From: Metridium senile
Taxonomy: Eukaryota > Cnidaria > Anthozoa > Actiniaria > Metridiidae
Direction: 5' to 3'
Assembly (NCBI GenBank): GCA_949775045.1
Contig: OX459110.1
Location: forward strand, 12,619,741 to 12,683,740
DNA length: 64,000 nt
The notes under the pieces were generated by a model. It saw only the letters and a program-made list of their open reading frames with translations, was not told the DNA's origin and made no database searches. This document shows positions 11,966 through 23,327 of this stretch, in pieces (the stretch's first letter is position 1; the number at the start of each line of letters is the position of its first letter). The position numbers and the translations under genes were made by a program.

Positions 11966-12540
11966 TTTAATCCGTATATATTCATTCGTTTATCTCGATA
12001 ATTCATATCTATGCATTTTAACCGTTGCGTTGATTGTTTTTATTTAAGCACTCGTTTTTCTTAGTTCACATCAAGTCTAGCCGTTTGAAAATGATGTATA
12101 TGTAATTGCATTATTCATTCAACTTTATCGAGAAATTCCTTTTTTTTGCATCTTTACTTTAAAACTTTCAATTTCCATTAAAACCGTATATATTCATTCG
12201 TTTATATCTCGATATTTTATATCTTTTATATAATCTTATATCTTAAATCATATACTGTTTGAAAATGATATATATATATTGCGCGTGCATTATAGATTCC
12301 ACTTCATCAAGCAATTTCCGTTTTTTGGCATCTTTATTAAATTTTAAATCTTTTAAAAAAAACTTCAATTTCACCCATATATTTATTCGTTTGTTCATCT
12401 CGATATCATATATTATTTAATCCTTTCTTATATCTTATATCATTTTTTTCATATCCCCCGATCCAGTTTAAAAGTTATATATATATTGCATTATAGATTC
12501 CACTTCATCAAGCAATTTCCGTTTTTTGGCATCTTTACTT
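11966..12540. repeat. Three diverged tandem units of about 190 bp
   Basis: Each unit holds CCGTATATATTCATTCGTTT-like sequence followed about 120 bp later by TGCATTAT...TTCCACTTCATC and a TTTTTTGGCATCTTTAC-like end. Confidence 0.65.
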
Positions 12541-12591
12541 TAAATGCAAGGCACTTCAATATTGCTCATCTCTGGGTTTCTAATTTAGTTT

Positions 12592-12871
12592 ATACACCTA
12601 TTTCAAAAATCGTTGTCGCAATCAAATCTACATTCCACACTCCAAAGCCTGCAAAGGATGTCGGTATTTTCTTCTCTTCTCAATTTATTCATAGCATAAT
12701 TTTGCTTGTGTGTGTTTGTGTTATATGACCAGCAACTAGCTGTTGCAGCAGTAGATGATGAAACGAATATTTCTTGAAAAAACCTGTAATAAATCACAAA
12801 TTATGTTTATATTACCGAAATCCTTTGCAGGGCTTTTCAGCTGCGACAACGATTTTTGAAATAGGTGTATA
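12592..12871. mobile_element. Hairpin MITE, about 280 bp
   Basis: Left end TATACACCTATTTCAAAAAT and its complement at the right end; the arms match for about 55 bp on each side. No coding capacity. A related half-copy lies at about 1770-1860, so this is a dispersed family. Confidence 0.75.
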
Positions 12872-13254
12872 TAGCTGATGCTTATATTAGATCGTCATCT
12901 CATTCAGACATCTAGGACGTCGCCACGCCATGATGTCCTGTTATGCACCTGTAAAAACTATGCAAAAACTAGTGAGACACTTTTAAGGTTTTCTTTATTT
13001 TGACCTTCAACTGTACTTCAGTTTTTCGCCATAATCTTACCTCCCCCTCCATGCCATGCTGGTTTTCAGTGAACATGATTCCGCTCGATGACTGCCAGAC
13101 CAACATTGTGAAGTGTGGGGAGGGGTAGAGTGGAGTGGTTTTCAAAACAAATTGAAGCCCAAAAGCACGCGCATTACGGTATAAGACTGTTTTGAAGCAG
13201 GTTTTTGCGGAGACTGTGGTCCAAAAATCGTTATCGCAGAGGCTAAATGCAGGC

Positions 13255-13510
13255 AAAACTCCGATGAATGGAAAACACGAATTAGTCATATATACATATT
13301 TCAAAAATGTTGTCCAAGGCAGATTAATCAATAATAAAGCGCAAGTCTGAAATTACGTAGAAATATAGGTGATTTTCCGTGTAACTCCAATGATTGGAAT
13401 TACACCAATTAGTCATATACATATATTCCCAAAATGTTGTTCAGGGTAAAATTAAAAATAGCAATTAAGTCTGAAATTACTAGAAATGTAGGTGTCTTTT
13501 CATGTAACTT
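13255..13510. repeat. Tandem duplication, period about 120 bp
   Basis: Two copies sharing AATTAGTCATATA, AAAATGTTGT and GTCTGAAATTAC in order. Confidence 0.7.
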
Positions 13511-14000
13511 GATGCCAGATATTTAGTCCACAATTATCATTATCATGCTACAGTGTACCATCATTGATATTGAAGGAAGTGGAATTCAAGACCTCGACAT
13601 TATTGTCAGTTTATATTAATTGAAAAAGCCTTGAAATGACACTTGAATTAACCTCAAACGCTATATGTATTTGGGAACTCGGGATCTAAAAGTGTCGTGT
13701 ATATGCAAGGGTAAAAGTATTTGGTATCTTTATTGTCATTACATTGAATTGAAAGTAGAATTTCGACATTTCTAGGTACCTCAGTTATGGTATTGAAAAG
13801 GGAAAATGCCATCGGTTTCCGCGCATTTTCGCTTTAAGTTCTTGTGAGGTGTTGATCTGTTAGGGTTTACAAATCGGCCGCCCATTTTAAAGTACGTTCG
13901 ACTCCTGGTACTCTTTAGTGATGTTTTTGAAAATTCCCGACGAGCATACTAGATACTTTTACCCACTCCCCCACGGAATATGGCTCAACTATGTATCGCC
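13511..14000. other. Non-genic stretch
   Basis: No gene, repeat family or hairpin recognised. Confidence 0.3.
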
Positions 14001-14250
14001 TTTTAGGAGGGTTCTGAAGGGGGGTCCGAATCCCATTTCCCAGTATATATTTGGACCGAATCCCAGTCAAAAATCACATAATCCCATCAGTTTTGCTCAA
14101 GGTTTCAACCCCATTCCCATTCCCATTCCCATTCCCATTTTCTATTGTTCTTTTATTTGTAAATCCCAGTCCATCCAATCCCATTTTCTCAGTCAAAAAT
14201 AAGGCCAAACCCAGCTCCCATTTTATAACCCCTTCAGGACTCTCTTTTAG
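14001..14250. mobile_element. 238-bp MITE with TTTTAG target duplication and (CCCATT)n core
   Basis: TTTTAG at 14001-14006 and 14245-14250 flanks ends GAGGGTTCTGAAGGGG and CCCCTTCAGGACTCTC (inverted, 14 of 16 match). The middle has about five CCCATT units near 14110-14138. A short open frame through it is repeat translation. Superfamily not assigned. Confidence 0.6.
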
Positions 14251-14284
14251 TCTATTTGTCTGATGTAGATGCAACCAATTTACT

Positions 14285-14830
14285 TTTAGAGTGGTTTTTC
14301 ATAAACGTATGAAGACATTATGTCTATATAATTGGAGTGCAGCAGATCGATAAAAGTGTTTTTCATAAACCTGTAAAACAAATAACAATTAATACAGGTG
14401 AATTTTAACTTGTCTAAAGCAGATACAACCAATATAACCTGAGTATCAGGCTGGGGGGAAGGAGAGAAAGAAGGGAGAGAGGGAAGAAAAGGAGCCTCCT
14501 TTTTCCTCTTCTCTCTCCCCCAGTCCCTCCCCGCCTCCTCCCCGAAGGCCTGATACTCAGGTTACAACCAATTCAATTTGGTGATTTTCATAAACGTATG
14601 AATACATCGGTGTCTATAATATATATAAAATAGTTTATGTAAAACATATATAAGACAAAAAATCAAGCAAATGTTTGTTGGTTGATGACCAACAAACACT
14701 ATTATGAATATATAAGACCATTCACTCTTATAAAACATTGTGTCTGGAGTGCAGCAGATCGAGTACAGTGTTTAATAAAAGTGTAACATGATAAAAATTA
14801 ATACAGTTGAATTTTAGAAAAAAGGATACG
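14285..14830. repeat. Repeat arm, inverted relative to the 15838-16790 array
   Basis: Units carry TTTTCATAAACGTATGAA and GGAGTGCAGCAGATCGA. The reverse complement of the first motif opens each unit of the direct array at 15.8-16.8 kb, so both belong to one family in opposite orientation. Interrupted by the hairpin element at 14434-14563. Confidence 0.65.
14425..14572. mobile_element. 130-bp hairpin MITE with 9-bp target duplication
   Basis: ACAACCAAT occurs at 14425-14433 and again at 14564-14572. Between them the ends read AACCTGAGTATCAGGC and GCCTGATACTCAGGTT, and the interior is a purine-rich arm followed by its pyrimidine-rich partner. A 9-bp duplication is typical of Mutator-like elements; the assignment is inference. 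Confidence 0.75.
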
Positions 14831-15024
14831 TTTCGATCCTACAAGTTTTGTATGAAGTAAATAAGTAAGTTATTTTCCTACAGAGACACGAGAACACCAA
14901 ATTTACTGCCTGAAATTTCACCTTGTATTCTCTATTTTAATAATAACCATAATGCCTTCTGTTTTTATAATTAATTGAAGGGTAGCTAGTAATTCAAATC
15001 AAACCAATTGTAATTCAAATCAAA

Positions 15025-15070
15025 CCTCCCTCCCCCCGCCCCCCCCCCCCCCCAAAAAAAAAAAACAGAG
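15025..15070. repeat. Poly-C / poly-A junction
   Basis: A C-rich run passes directly into poly-A, then a second A-run after CAGAG. Simple sequence. Confidence 0.85.
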
Positions 15071-15373
15071 AAAAAAAAACCAGAAGGCGTTATGATTATG
15101 TGAAAGTAGATAACGATGATACACAGTTTTTAAAAACGTCAGTTGATCTTGAAAACTCTCCAAACACAAATCCACCAAAAAAAAAATCACGTTTGTTCAT
15201 ATATTTTGATTGATACACTAAGTGCACTTTACAGTAATTCAGCCAAAAGGGTGGATTAAGTAATCATATTGACATGATTTAGAGGCCTTTTCAAGGAAAT
15301 AGTTTAGACATATGTTTCTTGACTTGAATGACTCGTTGTTATATTAGGGACGAATCATTTGACCTTTAAGAGA

Positions 15374-15470
15374 GGGGGGGGGGGGGGGGGGGGGGGGGAG
15401 AGTTTTCTCCTTGGAAGGAATTTTCTCCTTGGAAGGAATTTTCTCCTTGGAAGGATATTTTATTTAAGTC
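15374..15470. repeat. 25-nt poly-G run and 18-bp tandem repeat
   Basis: An uninterrupted run of 25 G (15374-15398) is followed by three units of TTTTCTCCTTGGAAGGAA. The unit is itself nearly palindromic. The G run could form quadruplex structures on the plus strand. Confidence 0.85.
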
Positions 15471-15837
15471 GCCAAACGGCCATATTTTCAATTGTTTTTC
15501 TGACACACAATCCACGCAGAATATCTTCTTTCCAGAACGAGTAATCATGCACGAAGATTTTTCTCACTACGGCCAACAGTCGACAAGTCATTTAAGTTTT
15601 TAAGCCGACAAGCGGAGCATGAATTTCTTTGGCTTTAAGTTTTAAAACTTAAAGTCGTGTATGTTTTTTTCTGACACACAATCCATTCAGGATACCTTCT
15701 TTCCAGAACTACTAATCATGCACGAAGTTTTCAGTTCCCTTGCTTGAGGGGCTGCAGGGATTTTTTTCAAATCTTCCAGCACCTCTACCCGTCAAAAGTC
15801 ACATTTTTGTCACCTTGGGGAACCTTTATTTATTTTA

Positions 15838-16830
15838 CAGGTTTATGAAAAGCACTGTAATGATCTGTACTACAATAGACACAATGTTTTCATACGTTTA
15901 AAAAAAAAAACACTTTAAAAGGAAATTGCATGGTGAACTCGTTTTGAAACACAAAATTGTGCGCACTTCCAACAATAAAGTCATAACTAACAATCTATTT
16001 TCACTACAAATATATCGTTCGGGTTTCATGCAATACTGATCAAAATTTTCTTTTGTCTCAGATACCACATATTAGACCATGAGCATTTTTTTCCAAAATC
16101 TGCCTGACAAGTGTATTAATTATTATCTTGCTTTATTAATTTCAAAGGGTTTATGAAAAACTCTGTAATCTTCACTCCAAGACACAATGTTTTCAAACGT
16201 TTTTGAAAAACACTTTAAAAGGAAATTGCATGGTAAATTCGTTTCGAAATACAAAATTGCGCGCACTTCCAAGCAAGAAATTCATAACATATATTATATT
16301 TTCACTACAAGTATATCGTTCGGGTTTCAGCACTGATCAAAATTTGCAGCTAGTTTTTTTCTTTGTCTCAGATGTCACATGCTAGACCATTAACCTTTTT
16401 AACTGATAGATATTGATGGTTTTTTCCAAAATTTGCTTGACAAATGTATTAATTATTATCTTGCTTCATTAAGTTTTACAGGTTTATGAAAAACACTGTA
16501 ATCTGTACTCCACTGAGACATAATGTTTTCATACGTTTTTAAAAAGACTTTAAAAGGAAATTGCATGGTAAACTTGTTCGCACTTCCAATAAGAAATTCA
16601 TAACATATATTCTATTTTCACTACAAGTATACACTTCGGTATACTTTTGCGCTTAAAATATTCGCCAAAAAAAGAGTCTGCATAGCAGGCTATACCAATA
16701 CTTCGGCTTTCAGTACAAAATTCGCAGCTAGTTTTTTCGTCTCAAATGTCAGATAATTACCTCTTTTTGACTGACAAGTAATGATGCGGCTTAAAAATCA
16801 GCAAAAGACCTATTACGTGTTACAGGTTTA
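15838..16830. repeat. Direct tandem array, units of about 310-335 bp
   Basis: Three units start with GGTTTATGAAAA (15840, 16148, 16482) and carry ACTTTAAAAGGAAATTGCAT and GCGCACTTCCAA. A broken fourth start is near 16824. Short open frames inside it are not conserved between units. Confidence 0.75.
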
Positions 16831-17079
16831 TCCTGACACAAGCTGCCTAGTACCAAAACACCCTTTTAAACAACAATGTGGTCAGGACTAAAATACAATT
16901 TTGTGGCCAGCTTATCTAGGTGTGTTTTGCTTGATTTTCCCATTAGCTTTTCACGCCCCTCACTATATAGCTAATCTATGTAGACAGAAATGCCAGCGAT
17001 ATTTTTAGTAAACAAGTTTATGCATAGACAGAAGTGAATGAATGGATTACTGGTTGATTGATTTGTAAATGACAAAATG

Positions 17080-17345
17080 ACTGAGATAACTGAATGACTG
17101 AATAAATGAATGAAATGATGAATGATTGAAATTATGAATAAATGAATCGAATGAAATTAAGAATGAATCTAGGAATGGATGGATGAATGAATGGATGAAT
17201 GAATGAATCGAATGAAATTAAGAATGAATCTAGGAATGGATGGATGAATGAATGAATGAATGAATGAATGAATGAATGAATGAATGAATGAATGAATGAA
17301 TGCATGCATGAATGAATGGATGGATGAATGAATGAATGAATGATG
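17080..17345. repeat. (GAAT)n tetranucleotide repeat
   Basis: Degenerate GAAT/GGAT units become nearly pure at about 17240-17300; an embedded 60-bp direct duplication contains CGAATGAAATTAAGAATG. Confidence 0.9.
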
Positions 17346-17849
17346 GATATGAATTAATGGCTGACTGACTTAAAAATGACAAAATTAGCAACGGGTTCAA
17401 CCGTTATATATATAGTCTAGGGGCTGATTCTCCTCTCCCTCCTTGGTCTTTTGACTATAGCGCAATTTAAATCGATTCGATGCTTATACTGTCTCGAAGG
17501 AATCGTCCCATTTTTTTCGCTAAAAGATCCTTTTTGTCAAATATAGTCCTCTTGTTCGCATTAGTTTTAATCCTTTTTTGATATTAGTTTCTATGTTAAT
17601 TTTTCAGTTTTTCTAACTACAATTTAACAAAAAATGACAACGCCGCATTAATATTTTTTTGAGCGGCCTTTATAGCTTTCAACATTTTTCTTGACTGGTG
17701 GGTTGCCTGTGCCGGTAGATTGTACAATTCACACCACCCCTCCCCTAATTGGTTCCTCGAAAACAAAATAGATAATAAGTGCCGCCCATAAGCGCCTTCC
17801 TCGAATAAGCGCCGCACTTTAACGCTATATAGCTATAATTACTCTAAGA

Positions 17850-18600
17850 ATAAATTTCTTGAGACAGACCCTACCAGTAGACTCACTGCATATCGATGGA
17901 CATGAGATAGAAACAACCGATTCTTTCAAACTTCTGGGTATCTGGATCACCCCTAAACTAAAATGGAACTTACATATTGAGAAAATTACTACAAAAGCCT
18001 CAAAGCGTTTGTACATCTTACGAGTCCTTAGAAGGTCAGGTTTTAAACCGAGCCAATTATGTCAGATCTTTTGCAGCTTTACTAGACCGATACTTGAATA
18101 TGGTTGCCCGGTATGGCACACCGGATTACCCTCCTACCTCAGCGAGAATATCGAAAGAATCCAGAAAAGAGCACTTTTCATTGCCTACCCTGATTTGAAC
18201 TACACAGAAGCACTTGGTAAAGCTGGACTTGAACTCCTTTCAGTAAGAAGATATAATATTTGTAAGAACTTTTTTCAACGCATATCCGACAAAAGCAAAC
18301 TTTCACACCTACTTCCGGAAACAGCAACGAAAAACTATAACCTACGTAAAAAAAGAAAGTATCAAATAAACTATCGTACAGAACGGTACAAGAACAGTTT
18401 TATTCCGTTTGCCGTGAGACATTTTAATTGATAAATATACAGACTTTTTATACTATACTATACCATATTATATATTATATTTAAAAGTAGTCATCGAGTC
18501 ATGTAAAAATGACATAATTCAATTGTTTTTATCCTTATAATAATAATTGCAAAGTCATTTAATAAAGTCATTATTATAGATCAGCATTGGAAATAAATTT
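17850..18600 (+). mobile_element. 5'-truncated LINE, RT C-terminal region (CR1/L2/Jockey-like)
   Basis: An open frame to 18431 encodes the end of a reverse transcriptase and the region behind it: FKLLGIWI (RT thumb entry), the ASKRLYILRVLRR stretch, YGCPVWHTGLP, then an IQKRAL...SVRR segment. This set is typical of APE-type LINEs of the CR1/L2/Rex/Jockey group. The endonuclease and catalytic RT core are absent, so the copy is dead. The 3' UTR is AT-rich and ends in a TCATTATTATAG-like tail near 18580. Different from the TAA-bounded elements at 0.2 and 20.2 kb. Confidence 0.8.
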
Positions 18601-18685
18601 TTATCAAAAGCTATATTCTTCAGTTCAAAGTAATTATATTTCACCGCTCGCCCATTAAGTTATCTCTCAAATATTCGTAGTTCTG

Positions 18686-18762
18686 GGCCCAGTTGTTCAA
18701 TTAAGCCAGTTTTTAACATAGGATTAGCGTTAATCTAGCTTTGCATGAACAACCGCGGCCCC
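18686..18762. mobile_element. Short hairpin MITE, GGCCCAGTTGTTCAA ends
   Basis: GGGCCCAGTTGTTCAA at the left and TGAACAACCGCGGCCC at the right are approximate inverted repeats. A similar element with GGCCAGTTGTGCAAAGCC ends lies at about 26068-26203. Confidence 0.55.
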
Positions 18763-20085
18763 TGATCAAGAAGGGGACAGTAAGATCGAGAAACTGAATT
18801 TAATAAGCGCCGTGGGCGAATATTAAAATACGGTACCCCAAAATACAATAAAGAAGTCATCTAATCAAGAAATATTTTTTTAACAAAAAGCATACCGACG
18901 CGGCAGTTTGTCCTTCACTTTGAAAGAAAAAAAAAAACAGTTGAAAAGAAGGGCGATACAGAAGTTGCCGACATAGCTATTTTATTTTTGTTTGTACGTT
19001 GTGGGAGGTAGTACATTAAGTTATGTCTAGACTTCATGAATCAAAATGTTCTGGAATGATTTTTTGTTGATATTTGTATATCACGGGATTATGTTATTCC
19101 AGAAATTGTTTTAGAAATTTCTATTTTTAATAATCTTGTTGATAACAGTTCTATATAATTGTATATCTGATTAAGATATCAGGAAACTCATTAAGCGTTG
19201 TTGTTGAACGTGGATAAATTTAACAGTCCGTGCTTTATCGATTATTATGATTATTGCACCCAGGTGATCATTATAGAAAATCGCGCGCGCTGATTGGTCA
19301 AGAAGTTCACAATATTTCTTGATAATCATCTAAAGCCTTTCGCGCGCTCTTAGAAGTAAGAAATCAACAGTTTTCTTCAGAAATGGCTGGTTATTTTTAC
19401 TTTTTGTAAATATGCATGATCACTTTCGTATTTTTACTATGACTATTAAAGAAAATCGCGCGCTCTGATTGGTTCAAGAACTTCGGGCTATTTTTCGAGT
19501 CACCTGAAGCTTTTAATGCGCTTTTAGAAAAGGGCTGAGTATTTCTACTTTTTGACATGGTCAATTTGTATATTTATAGCAAATTAATGATTTTCCTCGA
19601 TGAATAATATGATCTCACGACTTTGTCAAATAAACAATTTAGAAGCACTTTCAATCAGTATTCAATAACATTTCACGATGAAGTTTATGACGACAATATT
19701 ATATTTTTGTACCCGCCCTTTCGACACAACCTGACTTTATCACCAAGAGTGTGATAGTTCTGTTATAATTAGTACAACTATCACACTTTTAATGATGACA
19801 TCACAACTATCACGCTCTTGATAATGAAACCAAGTTGTGTCGAAAGTGCAGGTACAAAAATAAATATGGTCGTCATAAACTTCATCATAAAATGTTTAAA
19901 AAACAAAATGCTTAGTTCGTATTCAATAGCTTAGACTTTCTCAAAGTCCATGTCTCTCTCGTGAAACTACTCACAATTCCTTTCGGAATACATTTTGCTT
20001 TAGACAACACGTTTGTACGTGGGCTCAAGGTCTTATTTCACGATGCTGAATTCGAACTACGTACGTGCACGTGGCCTTAACATAC
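18763..20085. other. Non-genic stretch containing repeats
   Basis: No gene. Two short related blocks (about 19270-19345 and 19440-19515) share AAAATCGCGCGC followed by TGATTGGT. A 230-bp hairpin (separate entry) lies at 19667-19896. Confidence 0.4.
19667..19896. mobile_element. 230-bp hairpin (near-perfect inverted repeat)
   Basis: The left arm starts AACATTTCACGATGAAGTTT and the right arm ends with its complement. Arms match through CTTTCGACACAAC and a GAGTGTGATAGTT segment that is repeated in the middle. The loop is short. MITE-like; no target duplication identified. Confidence 0.75.
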
Positions 20086-20089
20086 CTAT

Positions 20090-20161
<72 letters not shown>

Positions 20162-20179
20162 TTTACTGTGAAATAAAGA

Positions 20180-20224
<45 letters not shown>
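20090..20224. repeat. (TAA)n array, left flank of the second LINE copy
   Basis: Two pure AAT runs separated by a short non-repeat segment (about 20161-20177) that contains AATAAA and may be a leftover retroelement end. Confidence 0.9.
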
Positions 20225-20593
20225 TTATGCAACATCGGTCGCATAACTGAAAGAGATCTTCAGAAAACAGAAAAGTATATAGACTTAAGAACAGGATTAA
20301 AGAGACTCTATCCTAACTATAACGTAGTGCAAGTAAACGTCGTCCTAGACTTCCTAGCAGGCTACCAAAAACAACTGGTAACTGAGCTAAGTAAAATAGG
20401 ACTCGAAAAAGTAAACCAACTAGCCAAAAAGTGCCAGAAATGGATAATTTCGCAAAATTGTGAAATCGTGAAGGCCTTATATACCCGTTCATAAGTTAAC
20501 ACTGTTGTAATCGGCACCAAAACTGAATATTGCCTAGAAAATTTCCGCAATACTCATTACATGTAAACCAAGAAAAGTTTAAATAAACGATAC

Positions 20594-20636
<43 letters not shown>

Positions 20637-20660
20637 TAATAATAATAATAATAATAAGCT
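20225..20660 (+). mobile_element. Second 5'-truncated TAA-bounded LINE copy
   Basis: The coding remainder (frame to a stop at 20494) is homologous to the C-terminus of the 161-809 copy: CNIG/CNVG, KY.DLR..LKRLYP, FLAGY and CQKW(I/V)ISQNCEIVK. Truncation is further downstream, inside the endonuclease domain. Its 3' UTR ends AGTTTAAATAAAC then TAA repeats (about 20593-20657), like the first copy. The two differ at many codons, so they are old, separate insertions of one clade. Confidence 0.75.
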
Positions 20661-21322
<662 letters not shown>

Positions 21323-21765
21323 CTATGTTGTTGGGCTACGTGTGCGGCTAACTTAATATCCCAATTCTACGTTATTGTGCTACGTACGAGGCCTTTTTAA
21401 AAATATCCCTATTCTATCTTGTTGGGCTACGTGTGCGGCTAGCTTAGTATACCAACTCTACGTTGTTGTGCTACGTACGAGGCCTTAATATCCCAATTCT
21501 ATGTTGTTGGGCTACGTGTGCGGCTAACTTAATATCCCTATTCTACGTCGTTGTGCTACGTACGAGGCTTTTTAAAATATCCATATTCTATGCTGTTGGT
21601 CTACGTGTGCTACTTAATATCCCAACTCTACGTCGTTGTGCTACGTAGGAGGCCTTAATATCTCTATTCTATGTTGTTGGGTTACGTGTGCGGCTAACTT
21701 AATATCCCACAATGTGCTTCGTACGTGGCCTGAAGTTCATATTTTACGCCTTTGAACTACTTGTG
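21323..21765. repeat. Minisatellite of about 44-bp units in an A/B alternation
   Basis: Units begin TTCTATGTTGTTGGGCTACG (A) or CTACGTTGTTGTGCTACG (B). A units continue TGTGCGGCTAA, B units TACGAGGCC. A and B alternate strictly over about ten units, giving an 88-bp higher-order repeat that decays at the right end. Confidence 0.85.
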
Positions 21766-23327
21766 AAGGTTAATTCAATCTACATCATTAATTGAAGAGC
21801 ATCGCGGTCGGCATTGCAAAGAAATATAGATTACCAAACGTGATTTGACGCGCTTGTTACGTGACGGCTAAATTTACTAAACTACAAAGTTAACTATTTT
21901 GGTGCTTAATGCACTTAATTTGTTAAAATTTTAAGTTCAAATATCAGTGCAATGTTGACGGATAAATATGGTTTAAATTACGCGTTCAGATTGGCGCTCG
22001 CTTGAATGTTCTTTTGACAATATAGGCTACAAAAGGGCGTTTAATACAGTTTTCAGTTAGATGTAATTGTATTATTATAAGCTAGGGCGAAGGAATAGGA
22101 ACCGAAAAAAAGCAGTTTAATTGGTCAAGTGAGGGTTGTTTTTAGGAAAAAATATATTAGAAATTACACGTTCTGATTGATTGAAGCAAATGCTGTATAA
22201 GAGCACACAGCACGCGAGTTTGCAATCTATGGGGATTGTACACAGTACTTGGGAATTGTCAACACACTCTCGAAGTGCATCTCTAAACACTTCGTTCCCA
22301 GGGCGCTTTCTAACTGCACACAGCACGCGCGCGCGTTTTCTATTTCTTCAATGATAAATATAATAAACATTTGTAATACTAATGATTGATACTTTCTCAA
22401 TAATAACTTTCCAAAACCATTAACAAAAGTAGTTTTATTTATTTATACATTACATGAGAAACATTAGACAATACTCTAATGAATTTATATTATCTATTAA
22501 CACCAATTTACCGCCAAAAATGTAAACGAAGACGCGTCTGCATTTTCCCGCCACAACACCATAAAAAGGCTCGACCAATCACATTGGTTATTTGCCACGT
22601 AAAATGTGACGTCAACAAAAACTTTAATGGCTTTCTGTTTACACCAATCAGAAAGCATAAACAAAATCTACATTAACCAATCAGAATAGTTTGATAACCC
22701 ACTTTCCGCAAACGCGCGAAAAAATCTGTACGAAAATATATTTAAATAAACGAGAATATCACGTAATTATTAATTATACTTTGAAAAAACTGTTGAAACT
22801 AAAAAGGCGCCTAAATCTCTCAATTTTGAAAAGCATTGCTTTTAGAAAAAGCACGATTTCAAAATAATATAATATAATATAATAAAGATATGAATGGACA
22901 GATGAAAAATAATGTTCTCTCGAAACAAATCAAGATGAAAACTTTTTCCTAAAACTAGCTTTCACCGTGTGGACAAAACTTTGTATTTTTGTCTTTAATT
23001 AAGGAGATTTGATCAACTTAAATTTCATGTATGTTTTAAAACGTTTGTCTATTACAGCTTTTAAAATCTATTGAAATATCTACCTAAAATAGTAAACATA
23101 TGAGTTGGTACGTAACCGAAAAAGCAGAAAATTTTCATAAATTTTCCTGTAAAATGCAAGTATTTGCCAGTAAATGACATTACCATAAAACCTGAAAAAT
23201 TACCTTATAGAATTCAGAGGTATTTTTTCAGCGTAATTTAACGTGAGCTTTTCAACAAGACTAAAAGAGAGGCAGTAAGAATTTCTCAACCACTTAAAAA
23301 ATCCTAAATTCAAAAATTCCTAAACTT
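21766..23327. other. Intergenic, downstream of the E2F-like gene
   Basis: No gene recognised. It should contain the 3' UTR of the minus-strand E2F gene. The nearest minus-strand AATAAA candidate I noticed is at about 22435-22445; this is not a firm call. Confidence 0.35.

Noticed and set aside
12969..13331. 120-codon minus-strand frame
   Set aside because: Overlaps a tandem duplication and shows no domain, signal peptide or conserved motif.
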